Of a DNA stretch of 31,574 bases, positions 15,697 to 23,185 are shown in pieces; position 1 is the stretch's first letter; every line of letters starts with the position of its first letter. The position numbers and the translations under genes were made by a program. The notes under the pieces are model-generated. The model was given only the letters and a program-made list of their open reading frames with translations. It was not told where the DNA came from and searched no databases. The DNA lies in contig CAYYNT010000052.1 of NCBI GenBank assembly GCA_964473155.1, forward strand, positions 1 through 31,574. Direction: 5' to 3'. Origin of the DNA: JAJFUG01 sp964473155. GTDB taxonomy: Bacteria; Gemmatimonadota; Glassbacteria; GWA2-58-10.

Positions 15697-16371
15697 ATGA
15701 AAAAAATGATCTTGCCGCTCTGCCTATGCCTGTTTCAACTGCTGTCCGGTCCGGTTCGCGCCGCCGCTGAAAAGGAGAGTCAGGACCTGAATGGTTTTAA
15801 GCCCTTATTCGACGGGAAAACCCTCAACGGCTGGCACAGGCTGCCCGGCCACGACCAGGGCAAGTGGGAGGTGAAGGGCGGTGTAATCGCGGGAGGCCAG
15901 GAGCCGGAGGGCAAGGGCGGCCTGCTGGTCACGGATGCCGAGTACTCGGATTACGAGCTGTACGCCGAGATCCTGGCCACCTATCCACTCGACACTGGCC
16001 TCTTCCTGCGCATCCGGGACGGGAAAAACCACTACCAGGTGACTATCGACTACCGCCCCACCGGAGAGGTGGGCGCGCTCTACGGCCCCTGGCCCAACGG
16101 CGGAGGCGGGTTCTTCCAGCACTGCCTGACCGGTTTCACCTACTGGAAGCCGGACAGTTTCAACCGCGTGCTGGTGCGGGTCGAGGGCGCGGTGCCCAGG
16201 GTGCAGGTCTGGCTGAACGGGGTGAAAATCAACGATTTCCAGGACTGGGCCGTGGACGGCAAACCGCGCTTCCCGCAAAGCGGGCCGGTCGGGATCCAGG
16301 TGCATCCCGGCGAAAGCTGGGGTCCGGGCAGCCGCGTGGAGTTCCGCAACCTGATGATCAAGCCGCTCTGA
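15697..16371 (+). CDS. Secreted DUF1080 (3-keto-disaccharide hydrolase type) protein
   Basis: 224 residues from the ATG at 15697, supported by GGAGG 4 bases upstream and by a clear signal peptide (about 1-23). An in-frame extension to 15487 has no such features and overlaps the previous gene. The mature protein is a concanavalin-like sandwich with the DUF1080 opening FKPLFDGKTLNGW, then DYELYAEI and a C-terminal SRVEFRNLMIKPL. The family includes hydrolases of 3-keto-glucosides and many untested secreted proteins. It follows the glycosidase-like lipoprotein by 110 bases and may be its helper or a separate glycan enzyme. Confidence 0.88.
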   Translation: MKKMILPLCLCLFQLLSGPVRAAAEKESQDLNGFKPLFDGKTLNGWHRLPGHDQGKWEVKGGVIAGGQEPEGKGGLLVTDAEYSDYELYAEILATYPLDTGLFLRIRDGKNHYQVTIDYRPTGEVGALYGPWPNGGGGFFQHCLTGFTYWKPDSFNRVLVRVEGAVPRVQVWLNGVKINDFQDWAVDGKPRFPQSGPVGIQVHPGESWGPGSRVEFRNLMIKPL

Positions 16372-16398
16372 TTCAGGCATTGACAGGAGCATCCTGCA

Positions 16399-16437
16399 AG
16401 GGGGCCGTTCCGCCGAGGGGACGGCCTTCCCGTTTTG
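16399..16437 (+). terminator. Terminator after the DUF1080 gene
   Basis: AAGG and GGCCGT (to 16408) face ACGGCC and TT (16421-16428), followed by CCCGTTTT. It is a moderate stem with a short T-run, about 30 bases past the stop at 16371. Confidence 0.55.
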
Positions 16438-16529
16438 CTGTCGAGATACGGCTTTACAGTCCGGCCTGGCGGATTTATCTTGATTGAACCGGGCTTAACC
16501 AAATCAACACGCCACCAGAGGTGAAAACA

Positions 16530-17024
16530 ATGCACAACATCTATCTGGCCACGGCTTTCGGTCTCAGCCAGCTCTCGCTGAAAATGAACACGGAGGGAGT
16601 AAGCCAGGCGGAAAGCCTGGTCTCGGCCGAGCCGGGCGGCAACTGCATCAACTGGAACCTGGGCCACATTCTCGTGTCGCGCGGGCGTATTCTTCAGCAA
16701 CTGGGCGGCGCACCCGTGTTGTCCGAATCCGAAACGCTCCTGTACCAGCGCGGCTCCGCCGCCCTTGGACCGGATTCCCCAGCCCTCCCGATAGAGCGCC
16801 TGATCCGGGACCTGGAGACCTCAGCCGCGGGGATTATTGAACGCCTGAAAAAACTGGAAACAGGTGCATTGGATCGGGTGATAGACCCGTTCCCGTTCCC
16901 CTTGCCGGTGGAGCAGCCCACGCTCGGGACCCTTCTCACCCTGCTCCTTTTCCACGAGGGTTACCACGCTGGACAGGTGGGCCTGGGACGCCGCCTGGCA
17001 GGCAAACCCGGCCAGATAAAGTAG
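16530..17024 (+). CDS. DinB/YfiT-fold metal-binding protein
   Basis: 164 residues from the ATG at 16530, chosen because GAGGTG lies 6 bases upstream; a GTG three codons earlier is in frame but overlaps that site. It is a four-helix DinB-like protein. The three expected metal ligands are visible as the His of NWNLGHIL and the two His of FHEGYHAGQ near the C-terminus. Members of the superfamily use the metal for thiol (bacillithiol or mycothiol) transfer or hydrolysis, and many are damage- or stress-related. The substrate is unknown here. It stands alone after a terminator and is followed by repeats. Confidence 0.88.
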   Translation: MHNIYLATAFGLSQLSLKMNTEGVSQAESLVSAEPGGNCINWNLGHILVSRGRILQQLGGAPVLSESETLLYQRGSAALGPDSPALPIERLIRDLETSAAGIIERLKKLETGALDRVIDPFPFPLPVEQPTLGTLLTLLLFHEGYHAGQVGLGRRLAGKPGQIK

Positions 17025-17057
17025 AAAGCGCGCCGTTGCGGTGTGTTGATTTTATGT

Positions 17058-17179
17058 ATCAAATCCCCCTCATTCCCCCCTTGTCAAGGGGGGAGGAACG
17101 GCCGCCAATTCCGTCCATCTGAAATCCCTTGGCAGTGGCGGTTTTGAAGTCTTATTTATAAAGGGTAACAGGGGGTTGT
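17058..17179. repeat. C/G-tract palindromic repeat element
   Basis: The segment has CCCCCCTT (17075-17082), a 3-base gap and AAGGGGGG (17086-17093) as a perfect hairpin. The outer parts AAATCCCCCT (from 17060) and AGGGGGTT (to 17177) are also roughly complementary. This pattern is typical of small dispersed palindromic repeats in intergenic DNA. No gene is seen in 17025-17527 apart from repeats. Confidence 0.5.
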
Positions 17180-17324
17180 TTTTTAAGCATACTTCAAAAA
17201 GTTTTTGGCCTGGATTATTCATAAATTGCCGTAAGTTCTTGCGGCGGTTCGCAAACCATTCTAATTACAAAAGTAATTCGGGATGGAAAGAACCTGTTCG
17301 TTTCGATGTTTGCCTGTTTCCTTT

Positions 17325-17387
17325 CGTAGGGGCGACTCATGAGTCGCCCGTGAAAAGTTATCGGGCGAGGCAGGCCTCGCTCCTACG
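17325..17387. repeat. Double-hairpin repeat, copy 1
   Basis: Outer arms CGTAGGGGCGA and TCGCTCCTACG pair over 11 positions with one G-U. Inside are a perfect 20-base palindrome (17330-17349, GGGCGACTCA and its complement) and a second hairpin (GCGAGGC at 17365-17371, AG, GCCTCGC at 17374-17380). The same architecture recurs at 27294-27347 with different arm sequences. Open frames through it are artefacts. Confidence 0.75.
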
Positions 17388-17527
17388 ACAAACCCATCCT
17401 GAGTGGGATACGTCATTCACAGTGCAATCGGACGCAGGATTTATGAATAAACAGGATTAGAATCGATCTGGTTGCTGCTGACGGTCTATAACCGTATCCG
17501 GGGCCATAAGGCCCGGGGAGTTATTCC

Positions 17528-18760
17528 ATGCGCCGCAGAAATTTCATCTCTCTTTCCGCCGCCGCCTCGGCCGGCCTGATCCTGCCGGGATGCGGAAAAC
17601 GGAACGACGCTGTAAGCTCATCCGCCACGCTGGTCGATACGCCGGAGAAACGCCGTAAATACCTTGAATCAATGTTAGATGAGATTTGCGGCCTCGGCCC
17701 CCGCCCTATCGGCAGCCCGGCCATGCGCAAGTCCGCTGAAATAGTGGAGCGCGAGCTGAAACGCAGCCTGCCGCAGGTGGAACTGGACAATTTCGAACTG
17801 GTGCGCTGGATTCTGCATGAACAGCCGGAACTGACAATCGGCGGGACAACGCTGGAGGCTTTTCCGGCCCACGGAAGCGCAGGAACACCAGGGGAAGGCC
17901 TTCGCGGCGTGCTGAAGCGCTCGGGTGAGAATGTCAAGTCCGCCCCGTACACCCTGACCGGCAGCCGCGGGAACGCGCTGGCTTACATAAGCGTCTCGCC
18001 CTACGGACGGGCCGTGCCGCGGCCCTGGTACAATTTCGGACTGGAATTCGGCTGCCTGCCGGTGTTCAATCTCGGGCGGCAGGACTCGCTCCTGGCAGAG
18101 GAAGCGGTTGAAAAAGGCCTTCCCGTGGTCCTGAAAGACAGCGTCGAGTTCAAGTCCGGCTCCAACTGCTGCAACGTGGCCGGCCACATTCCCGGCCGCA
18201 GCGGCCAGGAGATACTGTTCATCGCCCACCTGGACACGGTGTACAACACGCCCGGGGCCAACGACAACACCGCCTCGGTTATCGCAATGGTGATGTTAGC
18301 GCACGCGCTCGCGGGACAGACACTCGAGCGGGGCGTTACATTCCTGGCCACGAGCGGCGAGGAGTACAACAAGGCCGGGGCCGAGCACTACGCCGCCCGG
18401 CGGCGCGGAGAGGGCACGTACGATAAAATCCGTTTCCTGGTGAACGTGGACTCTGCCACCTGGGGGCCGGACATGCAGATTTCCACCTCGGACGATCAGT
18501 TGTGGCAGACCATCCAGGAGATCGACACGCAGCTCGAACTTCCGGGCGCTCCGGTCCTGTCCGGTCCGGACGGGTTCGCGCTGGACGGCCGGCCGTTCCG
18601 CGACACCGGGGCGAGAGCCATGTATGTCAACAGCACCGGTTACGAGCTGAGCCATCTCTGGCACCGCCCCGAGGACACCCCCGAAACCGTCCCGGCTGAC
18701 TGCGCAGAGATTTTCTTCCGCCTGATGCTGGAGTACCTGAACAGGATTCAGACAATCTGA
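17528..18760 (+). CDS. Secreted M28-family zinc peptidase, Tat/lipoprotein signal
   Basis: 410 residues. The N-terminus RRRNF, a hydrophobic run and LPGC (C22) suggest a Tat-exported lipoprotein. The M28 zinc ligands are readable: the His and Asp of AHLDT, the Asp of PGANDNTA, the catalytic EE of TSGEE, the Asp of VNVDSA and the final His in LWHRPEDT. Aminopeptidases of this family release N-terminal residues from peptides in the periplasm or at the surface. GGGGAG lies 7 bases before the ATG. It is a single gene with repeats upstream and a terminator downstream. The specificity cannot be told from sequence. Confidence 0.92.
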   Translation: MRRRNFISLSAAASAGLILPGCGKRNDAVSSSATLVDTPEKRRKYLESMLDEICGLGPRPIGSPAMRKSAEIVERELKRSLPQVELDNFELVRWILHEQPELTIGGTTLEAFPAHGSAGTPGEGLRGVLKRSGENVKSAPYTLTGSRGNALAYISVSPYGRAVPRPWYNFGLEFGCLPVFNLGRQDSLLAEEAVEKGLPVVLKDSVEFKSGSNCCNVAGHIPGRSGQEILFIAHLDTVYNTPGANDNTASVIAMVMLAHALAGQTLERGVTFLATSGEEYNKAGAEHYAARRRGEGTYDKIRFLVNVDSATWGPDMQISTSDDQLWQTIQEIDTQLELPGAPVLSGPDGFALDGRPFRDTGARAMYVNSTGYELSHLWHRPEDTPETVPADCAEIFFRLMLEYLNRIQTI

Positions 18761-18800
18761 AAGCCAGGCAGAACAAAAGAATGGATTGAACTGCAGGAGG

Positions 18801-18840
18801 AAAAGAACTGCTCAGCGAAAAGCAGCGGAGCAGTTCTTTT
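18801..18840 (+). terminator. Terminator after the M28 peptidase gene
   Basis: AAAAGAACTGCTC (18801-18813) and GAGCAGTTCTTTT (18828-18840) are perfect 13-bp complements around a 14-base loop, ending in TTTT. The symmetry means it could also stop minus-strand transcripts coming from the ATPase operon. Nothing recognisable lies between it and 19000. Confidence 0.8.
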
Positions 18841-18999
18841 CGCGTGAAAAAGCAACTGCATTACCTGACCTAATACTATATTCCCTTTCAACGAGTTGAC
18901 CGTCGTTTCCACATTCGGATTTGTCGTCTGCTCTTCAAATCTTATTTAAGTAGAGCGTCAGTCAACTTTCTTTCTATTTTAACCGAAAACTGATTGTTA

Positions 19000-19377
19000 T
19001 CACCCACCTGTACCTTTCAGAAACTGGTTGAGAATTTTCAAAAGATAATCATAAATCCCGGTAAGACCATTTTTGATTATAAAGTCGAATACTTTACCCA
19101 GTACGGGCAACAATAAAAAGATCAGCCAGATCGTGCCGACCAGAACGATAAGGACGATGATTACCAGTACTGTCAGCAGGAACTTGTTCCTAAGTATTTT
19201 TCCGGCAATATATTTCAACTGGCTTAAATCCGGCAGTTCATGATCGTGGCCATAGCTTTTGCCGTGATCGTGATCCAGATATCTATCACCGTAATGCCGA
19301 TGATCCCGATCATGGTGGTCATCCCGATATTCCCTGTGCTTTCTGCGCCCATGTTCAAAAAAATCATCGTGTCCCAT
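19000..19377 (-). CDS. His/Asp-rich single-span membrane protein beside a P-type ATPase
   Basis: 125 residues. The first 46 hold 11 His and many Asp, Arg and Tyr in repeated DH/HD pairs, followed by one long hydrophobic span (about 66-93) and an amphipathic C-terminus. AAGGGA lies a few bases before the ATG, and the gene begins 21 bases after the ATPase stop, so both are on one mRNA. The His-rich tail looks like a divalent-metal buffer or donor (nickel, zinc, cobalt or copper in other His-rich proteins) tethered to the membrane. No family is recognised. It has no Met or Cys motif, which argues against a classic copper chaperone. Confidence 0.8.
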   Translation of the reverse strand: MGHDDFFEHGRRKHREYRDDHHDRDHRHYGDRYLDHDHGKSYGHDHELPDLSQLKYIAGKILRNKFLLTVLVIIVLIVLVGTIWLIFLLLPVLGKVFDFIIKNGLTGIYDYLLKILNQFLKGTGG

Positions 19378-19398
19378 ATATTTCCCTTTCTTCGGGCT

Positions 19399-22011
19399 TC
19401 AGGTGATCACCTTTCGCCTGATAGTATTAAAAACTTCAAAAATCAACATACAGACGATTCCTGCGCCAAGGCTCATTATCAGATCACCACCGTGAAGAGG
19501 GGCAAAATGAAACAGCTTCTGAACAAATGGAACAAACAGCGCCAGTGACAGAAAAGCCACAGTCCCACCTATCACCCATCCGAACGCTGCGTTAGGCACT
19601 CGCAGCATGGAGACGATAGTTCTGTTCCACGAACGGTTGGCCAGGATGATTCCTATAAACGACACCACCAGGGTTGTAAAAGTGAGCGCACGTGCTGCGT
19701 CGGCCTGGTGATCGAATCTGGAGAGCAGAAAAACGACCAAGCATACGGCCAGAACACTTAGACCCTGGAGCAAGGCGAATCCGATTGTCGACATTGAGAA
19801 GAGCCGTTCCCTGGGATTTCTCGGGGGCCGCTTCATTACATCTTTCTCGGCCTCCTCTGCTTCGAATATAAGAGAGCAGGATGGATCTATAATCAACTCC
19901 AAAAAGACTATCTGCACCGGCAAAAGCAATAACGGCCAGCCGGTAAAAAACACGGGCAGCATCGCGAGTCCCGCGATTGGCACGTGGACGGCGAAGATGA
20001 ATGCGACGGCCTTTTTAATGTTGTCGAAGATGCGCCGCCCGAGCCGGACTGCTGCCACAATAGACGAGAAGTCATCGTCAAGCAGAACCAGCGAAGCTGC
20101 CTCGCGGGCTACATCCGTGCCTCGACCGCCCATCGCGATACCGATATGCGCGGCCTTGAGGGCCGGTGCGTCGTTCACACCATCACCAGTCATGGCGACA
20201 ATTTCCTGGTTCGCCTTGAGCGCCTGGACTATTCTCAGCTTTTGTTCGGGCACCACTCGCGCGTATACCTGAACGCCCTTGATACGGCTCGCAAGCTCAT
20301 CTTCCGAAATATGATCGAGTTCAGGACCGGTGAGGACTGTCTTATAGTTGAATAGTCCAGCTTGACGAGCGATGCTCTGGGCGGTGGCCGGGTAGTCCCC
20401 AGTGATCATTACCACGAGAATTCCGGCGGCCTGGCACTCGGCGACGGCCGCGGGGACCGACGGCCTGAGCGGATCCTCGAGTCCAAGAAGTCCGATAAAC
20501 TCCAGATCGAGATCATGATGTTCTTCGGGAAGGTCTTTTGTCTGTATTTTCCCGCAGGCCACACCAAGAACCCTGAGACCCTTGGACGCGAGTTCCTCAA
20601 CTTCCACAGCCAGTGAAGCGCGACGTTCCGCAGAGAGATGACATAGTTCTGCGATCGCTTCAGGAGCTCCCTTTGAGGCCACCACAAGTTCACCACTTTC
20701 ACCGCTACTCCAAATCTGGCTTACCGCAAGCAATCCCGAAGTTAGAGGGTATTCCCGAAAAAGAGTCAATTCAGAATGCAGTGACGTTTTCAGACCGAGC
20801 AGCTTATCGCCAGCCAGGTGAATAGCCCGCTCCATCGGATCGAATGGATCGGATTTGCTCGCGAGGATGGCATTCTTGAGTACTACTTTTATATCCTCCG
20901 GAAGGAGGATACCGTCAGAAAGGAGGTCTGCTGAATTGCTATTTGCCACAATGTATCTCAAAGTCATCTGGTTAAGGGTAAGCGTTCCCGTCTTGTCGAC
21001 GCACAGGACAGTCGCCGCTCCCAAAGTCTCGACTGCCGGCATCCTACGAGTCAATACGTTGCTGCGTGAAATTCGCCACGCCCCCAACGCGAGGAAAACC
21101 GTAAGCACGACTGGGAACTCTTCTGGCAAAGTGGCCATGGCCAATGCGATGCCCGCCAGTAAACCCTCTTTCCAGATTTCAGCACTTCCTCCACGCGTGA
21201 GGCCATAGACAACCACAACCAGTAAACAGGCTGAAATACCTATAAAAGCGAAGGTTCTTACCAAGCGTCCTGTTTCCTGCTGAAGCAAAGTTGGCTCCGG
21301 CTCGACCTGTTGCAAGGCTTTGCCTATCTTACCCAGTTCCGTACGCACTCCAGTGCAGATGACTTCCGCAATTCCCTGGCCTGCTGTCACGAGTGTGCCG
21401 GAAAAAAGCGAGGGTATGTCATCCCCGCCGGGGCGGTCGAGAGAAAGGGTTGTTTCAGAAGGCATCTTGCGTACCGGTACTGATTCTCCAGTGAGCAGAG
21501 ATTCATCCACCGATACACTGATACCGCGTCGCAGGATTGAGTCCGCCGGCACGCGGTCGCCCTCAGATAGGACAATGATATCTCCGCGGACTACTTCGCG
21601 ACCCGATATTTTTCGCTGGACACCCTCGCGTATAACAAGTGCACGAGGGCTGGAAAGATCGCGCAACGCGTCAAGGGCGCGTTCCGTTCGTCGTTCCTGG
21701 ACGATGGTGATAGCCATGACTACAAAGACAAAACCGAGCAGCATCAAAGCATCAGAGGGTTCCCCCATCAAAAGATAAAGCCCGCCAGCGGCGACAAGCA
21801 TCATGAACATCGGCTCAAGCGCGACCTCGATCACGATGGAGATAAGGTTACGCTTCTTCTGAGTCGGCAACTCGTTCAAGCCCTCCTGTTCGAGACGGAT
21901 TCGAACGTCCTTCTCATTCAAGCCGGAAAAATCACTCAGGCAAAGGTCCGCTGTACCACCAGATCCGGGAGAGGTCTTCTGAAGTGTTTTTTCCTTCCAT
22001 GTATCGCTCAT
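19399..22011 (-). CDS. P-type cation-transporting ATPase (P2-like)
   Basis: 870 residues. Domains in order: cation-ATPase N-terminal domain (about 30-60), M1-M2, actuator with LTGES (173-177), M3-M4 with PEEFP (296-300), phosphorylation site DKTGTLT (D339), nucleotide domain with KGAPE, hinge TGDGVNDAPALK, and C-terminal membrane segments. The ion site in M4 has PEEFP rather than the PEGL of Ca2+ pumps, and the M6 region has ELIIDPSCSLIFEAE. The transported ion is therefore uncertain (Ca2+, Mn2+, Mg2+ or other). It is not a CPx heavy-metal type. GGAG lies 5 bases before the ATG. It is divergent from a TetR gene and followed by a His-rich membrane protein. Base composition looks lower in G+C than neighbours, suggesting separate ancestry. 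Confidence 0.93.
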   Translation of the reverse strand: MSDTWKEKTLQKTSPGSGGTADLCLSDFSGLNEKDVRIRLEQEGLNELPTQKKRNLISIVIEVALEPMFMMLVAAGGLYLLMGEPSDALMLLGFVFVVMAITIVQERRTERALDALRDLSSPRALVIREGVQRKISGREVVRGDIIVLSEGDRVPADSILRRGISVSVDESLLTGESVPVRKMPSETTLSLDRPGGDDIPSLFSGTLVTAGQGIAEVICTGVRTELGKIGKALQQVEPEPTLLQQETGRLVRTFAFIGISACLLVVVVYGLTRGGSAEIWKEGLLAGIALAMATLPEEFPVVLTVFLALGAWRISRSNVLTRRMPAVETLGAATVLCVDKTGTLTLNQMTLRYIVANSNSADLLSDGILLPEDIKVVLKNAILASKSDPFDPMERAIHLAGDKLLGLKTSLHSELTLFREYPLTSGLLAVSQIWSSGESGELVVASKGAPEAIAELCHLSAERRASLAVEVEELASKGLRVLGVACGKIQTKDLPEEHHDLDLEFIGLLGLEDPLRPSVPAAVAECQAAGILVVMITGDYPATAQSIARQAGLFNYKTVLTGPELDHISEDELASRIKGVQVYARVVPEQKLRIVQALKANQEIVAMTGDGVNDAPALKAAHIGIAMGGRGTDVAREAASLVLLDDDFSSIVAAVRLGRRIFDNIKKAVAFIFAVHVPIAGLAMLPVFFTGWPLLLLPVQIVFLELIIDPSCSLIFEAEEAEKDVMKRPPRNPRERLFSMSTIGFALLQGLSVLAVCLVVFLLSRFDHQADAARALTFTTLVVSFIGIILANRSWNRTIVSMLRVPNAAFGWVIGGTVAFLSLALFVPFVQKLFHFAPLHGGDLIMSLGAGIVCMLIFEVFNTIRRKVIT

Positions 22012-22076
22012 TCTGTCTCCAAAGAATGGCCCACAATCTCGACCAGAGTAAGTGCCATTTTAATTGCTGGTGCTTG

Positions 22077-22106
22077 TCAGGTAGTTTGTTCTTTTGAGAC
22101 AAACAT
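22077..22106 (-). CDS. Possible 9-residue leader peptide upstream of the ATPase
   Basis: AAAGGAG stands 5 bases before an ATG that opens a 9-codon frame (MFVSKEQTT) ending in TGA, 65 bases before the ATPase start. The ribosome site is as good as that of the real genes. It may be a translated leader that tunes the ATPase, or chance. Confidence 0.25.
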   Translation of the reverse strand: MFVSKEQTT

Positions 22107-22129
22107 TTGAACTCCTTTGATCTCGCGGC

Positions 22130-22158
22130 TTGACATCGGATTAAATATGAGTAAATAT
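22130..22158 (+). promoter_or_regulatory. Candidate promoter of the TetR gene
   Basis: TTGACA at 22130-22135, then AT-rich sequence in which TAAATA or AAATAT falls 16-17 bases downstream. A start site 7 bases further on would be at or next to the ATG at 22166, giving an essentially leaderless mRNA. The -10 match is poor. Confidence 0.45.
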
Positions 22159-22164
22159 TCATAT
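22145..22164. promoter_or_regulatory. Candidate TetR operator between tetR and the ATPase
   Basis: A 20-base imperfect palindrome, ATATGAGTAA followed by ATATTCATAT; 8 of 10 half-site positions are symmetric. It ends one base before the TetR start codon and overlaps the likely -10, so binding would block the regulator's own transcription and perhaps the divergent ATPase operon. Confidence 0.55.
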
Positions 22165-22165
22165 T

Positions 22166-22834
22166 ATGTCTACTCGCATTTTAAAAAAGCACACACCTCC
22201 GTCAGATAAACGGCTCGAGCCCCGAAGAAAGGCGATTCAGCGTCGTTCAAAGGCTACAGTGGAATACATTCTGGCCGCTGCTGCTCAGATTTTCGAGACG
22301 CACGGCTATGCGGCTGGGACAACTAATCGAATCGCGGAACGGGCAGGCGTCTCTATAGGAACTCTGTACCAGTACTTTCCGAGCAAGGAAGCCGTGGCTG
22401 TGGCACTGCTGGAGCGCCACATAGATGATACCTTGAATAAGCTTCACGATTGGGTTGAACACATGGTTTCCGAACACCATGGATTACGGAGCGCACTATG
22501 CGATTACGTGCACGGAATGCTTGAAATGCACTGCAGTCATCCACGCTTGCAGCATATCCTGCTTGAGGAAACGCCAATACCGGAAAGAGTCCACCAATTG
22601 CTTCTCGAAGCGGAGAAGCAATTGGCCAAGATAATGGCGGGATTCCTCGAATTATACTCCGTGATTCATTACACAAAATTGGATTATTCTGGTTTTCTGG
22701 TTGTCCAGACTGTGGAAAGTCTGACCCATCGATTTGCCGCACATCCAAGTGAGCAACTGATGTCGAAAGATATATTTACGAACGAGCTGGTATTGATGTT
22801 GGAAGCATATCTTACGCGAGAGATGGCTGAATGA
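22166..22834 (+). CDS. TetR-family transcriptional regulator
   Basis: 222 residues. A basic N-terminal extension (1-25) precedes the TetR helix-turn-helix (about 30-75), with the usual RIAERAGVSIGTLYQYFPSK. The C-terminal half is helical and variable, as expected for a ligand domain, and carries several His (HH at 95-96, HCSH near 111-114). No Shine-Dalgarno is visible and the ATG abuts the operator, so a leaderless mRNA is likely. It is divergent from the P-type ATPase operon, which it probably represses. The inducer is unknown; a metal ion or a membrane-active compound would both fit. Confidence 0.92.
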   Translation: MSTRILKKHTPPSDKRLEPRRKAIQRRSKATVEYILAAAAQIFETHGYAAGTTNRIAERAGVSIGTLYQYFPSKEAVAVALLERHIDDTLNKLHDWVEHMVSEHHGLRSALCDYVHGMLEMHCSHPRLQHILLEETPIPERVHQLLLEAEKQLAKIMAGFLELYSVIHYTKLDYSGFLVVQTVESLTHRFAAHPSEQLMSKDIFTNELVLMLEAYLTREMAE

Positions 22835-23185
22835 CAACATATATAAGAACAACAAAATACCCATGTCACTACGCTCAATTTCGATGGCGGTCGACTCCAA
22901 GATAACGCAGTATAAGCCTGAACAGCGGGCCACATCAGGCCGAAATCACTATGCAAAATCAGTGGAAAGGATAATTGACATTTCGGCCAAATCCCACTCA
23001 TCAGCAGGATCGGCATTCGTTCTTTTGTCAATCGTTGCTTTCGTCGGACACCTCATGAAAGTAAATTGTGGTAGCAATCTCCGTATAGCTTGCCACCGGC
23101 GCCGGAAATCATTATCCTTGCCGCGTTGTCAGCAGGTAATGTCATCTCTGGCAGTTCAAAACCGATTTGCACAGGGGGGCGCAGG
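22835..23185. other. Intergenic stretch without a convincing gene
   Basis: A 108-residue plus-strand frame (22863-23189) and a 115-residue minus-strand frame cross this stretch, but neither shows a ribosome site, a family motif or neighbour-like composition. A TTGACA-like hexamer lies at 22975-22980 and may serve the downstream acyltransferase gene, with no clear -10. Confidence 0.4.

Noticed and set aside
17060..17400. Possible CRISPR array
   Set aside because: The repeated motifs are palindromic single elements without regular spacing or spacers.
17176..17460. 94-residue plus-strand frame
   Set aside because: It crosses the double-hairpin repeat, which gives the characteristic GATHESPV and RARQASLLR strings; there is no ribosome site.
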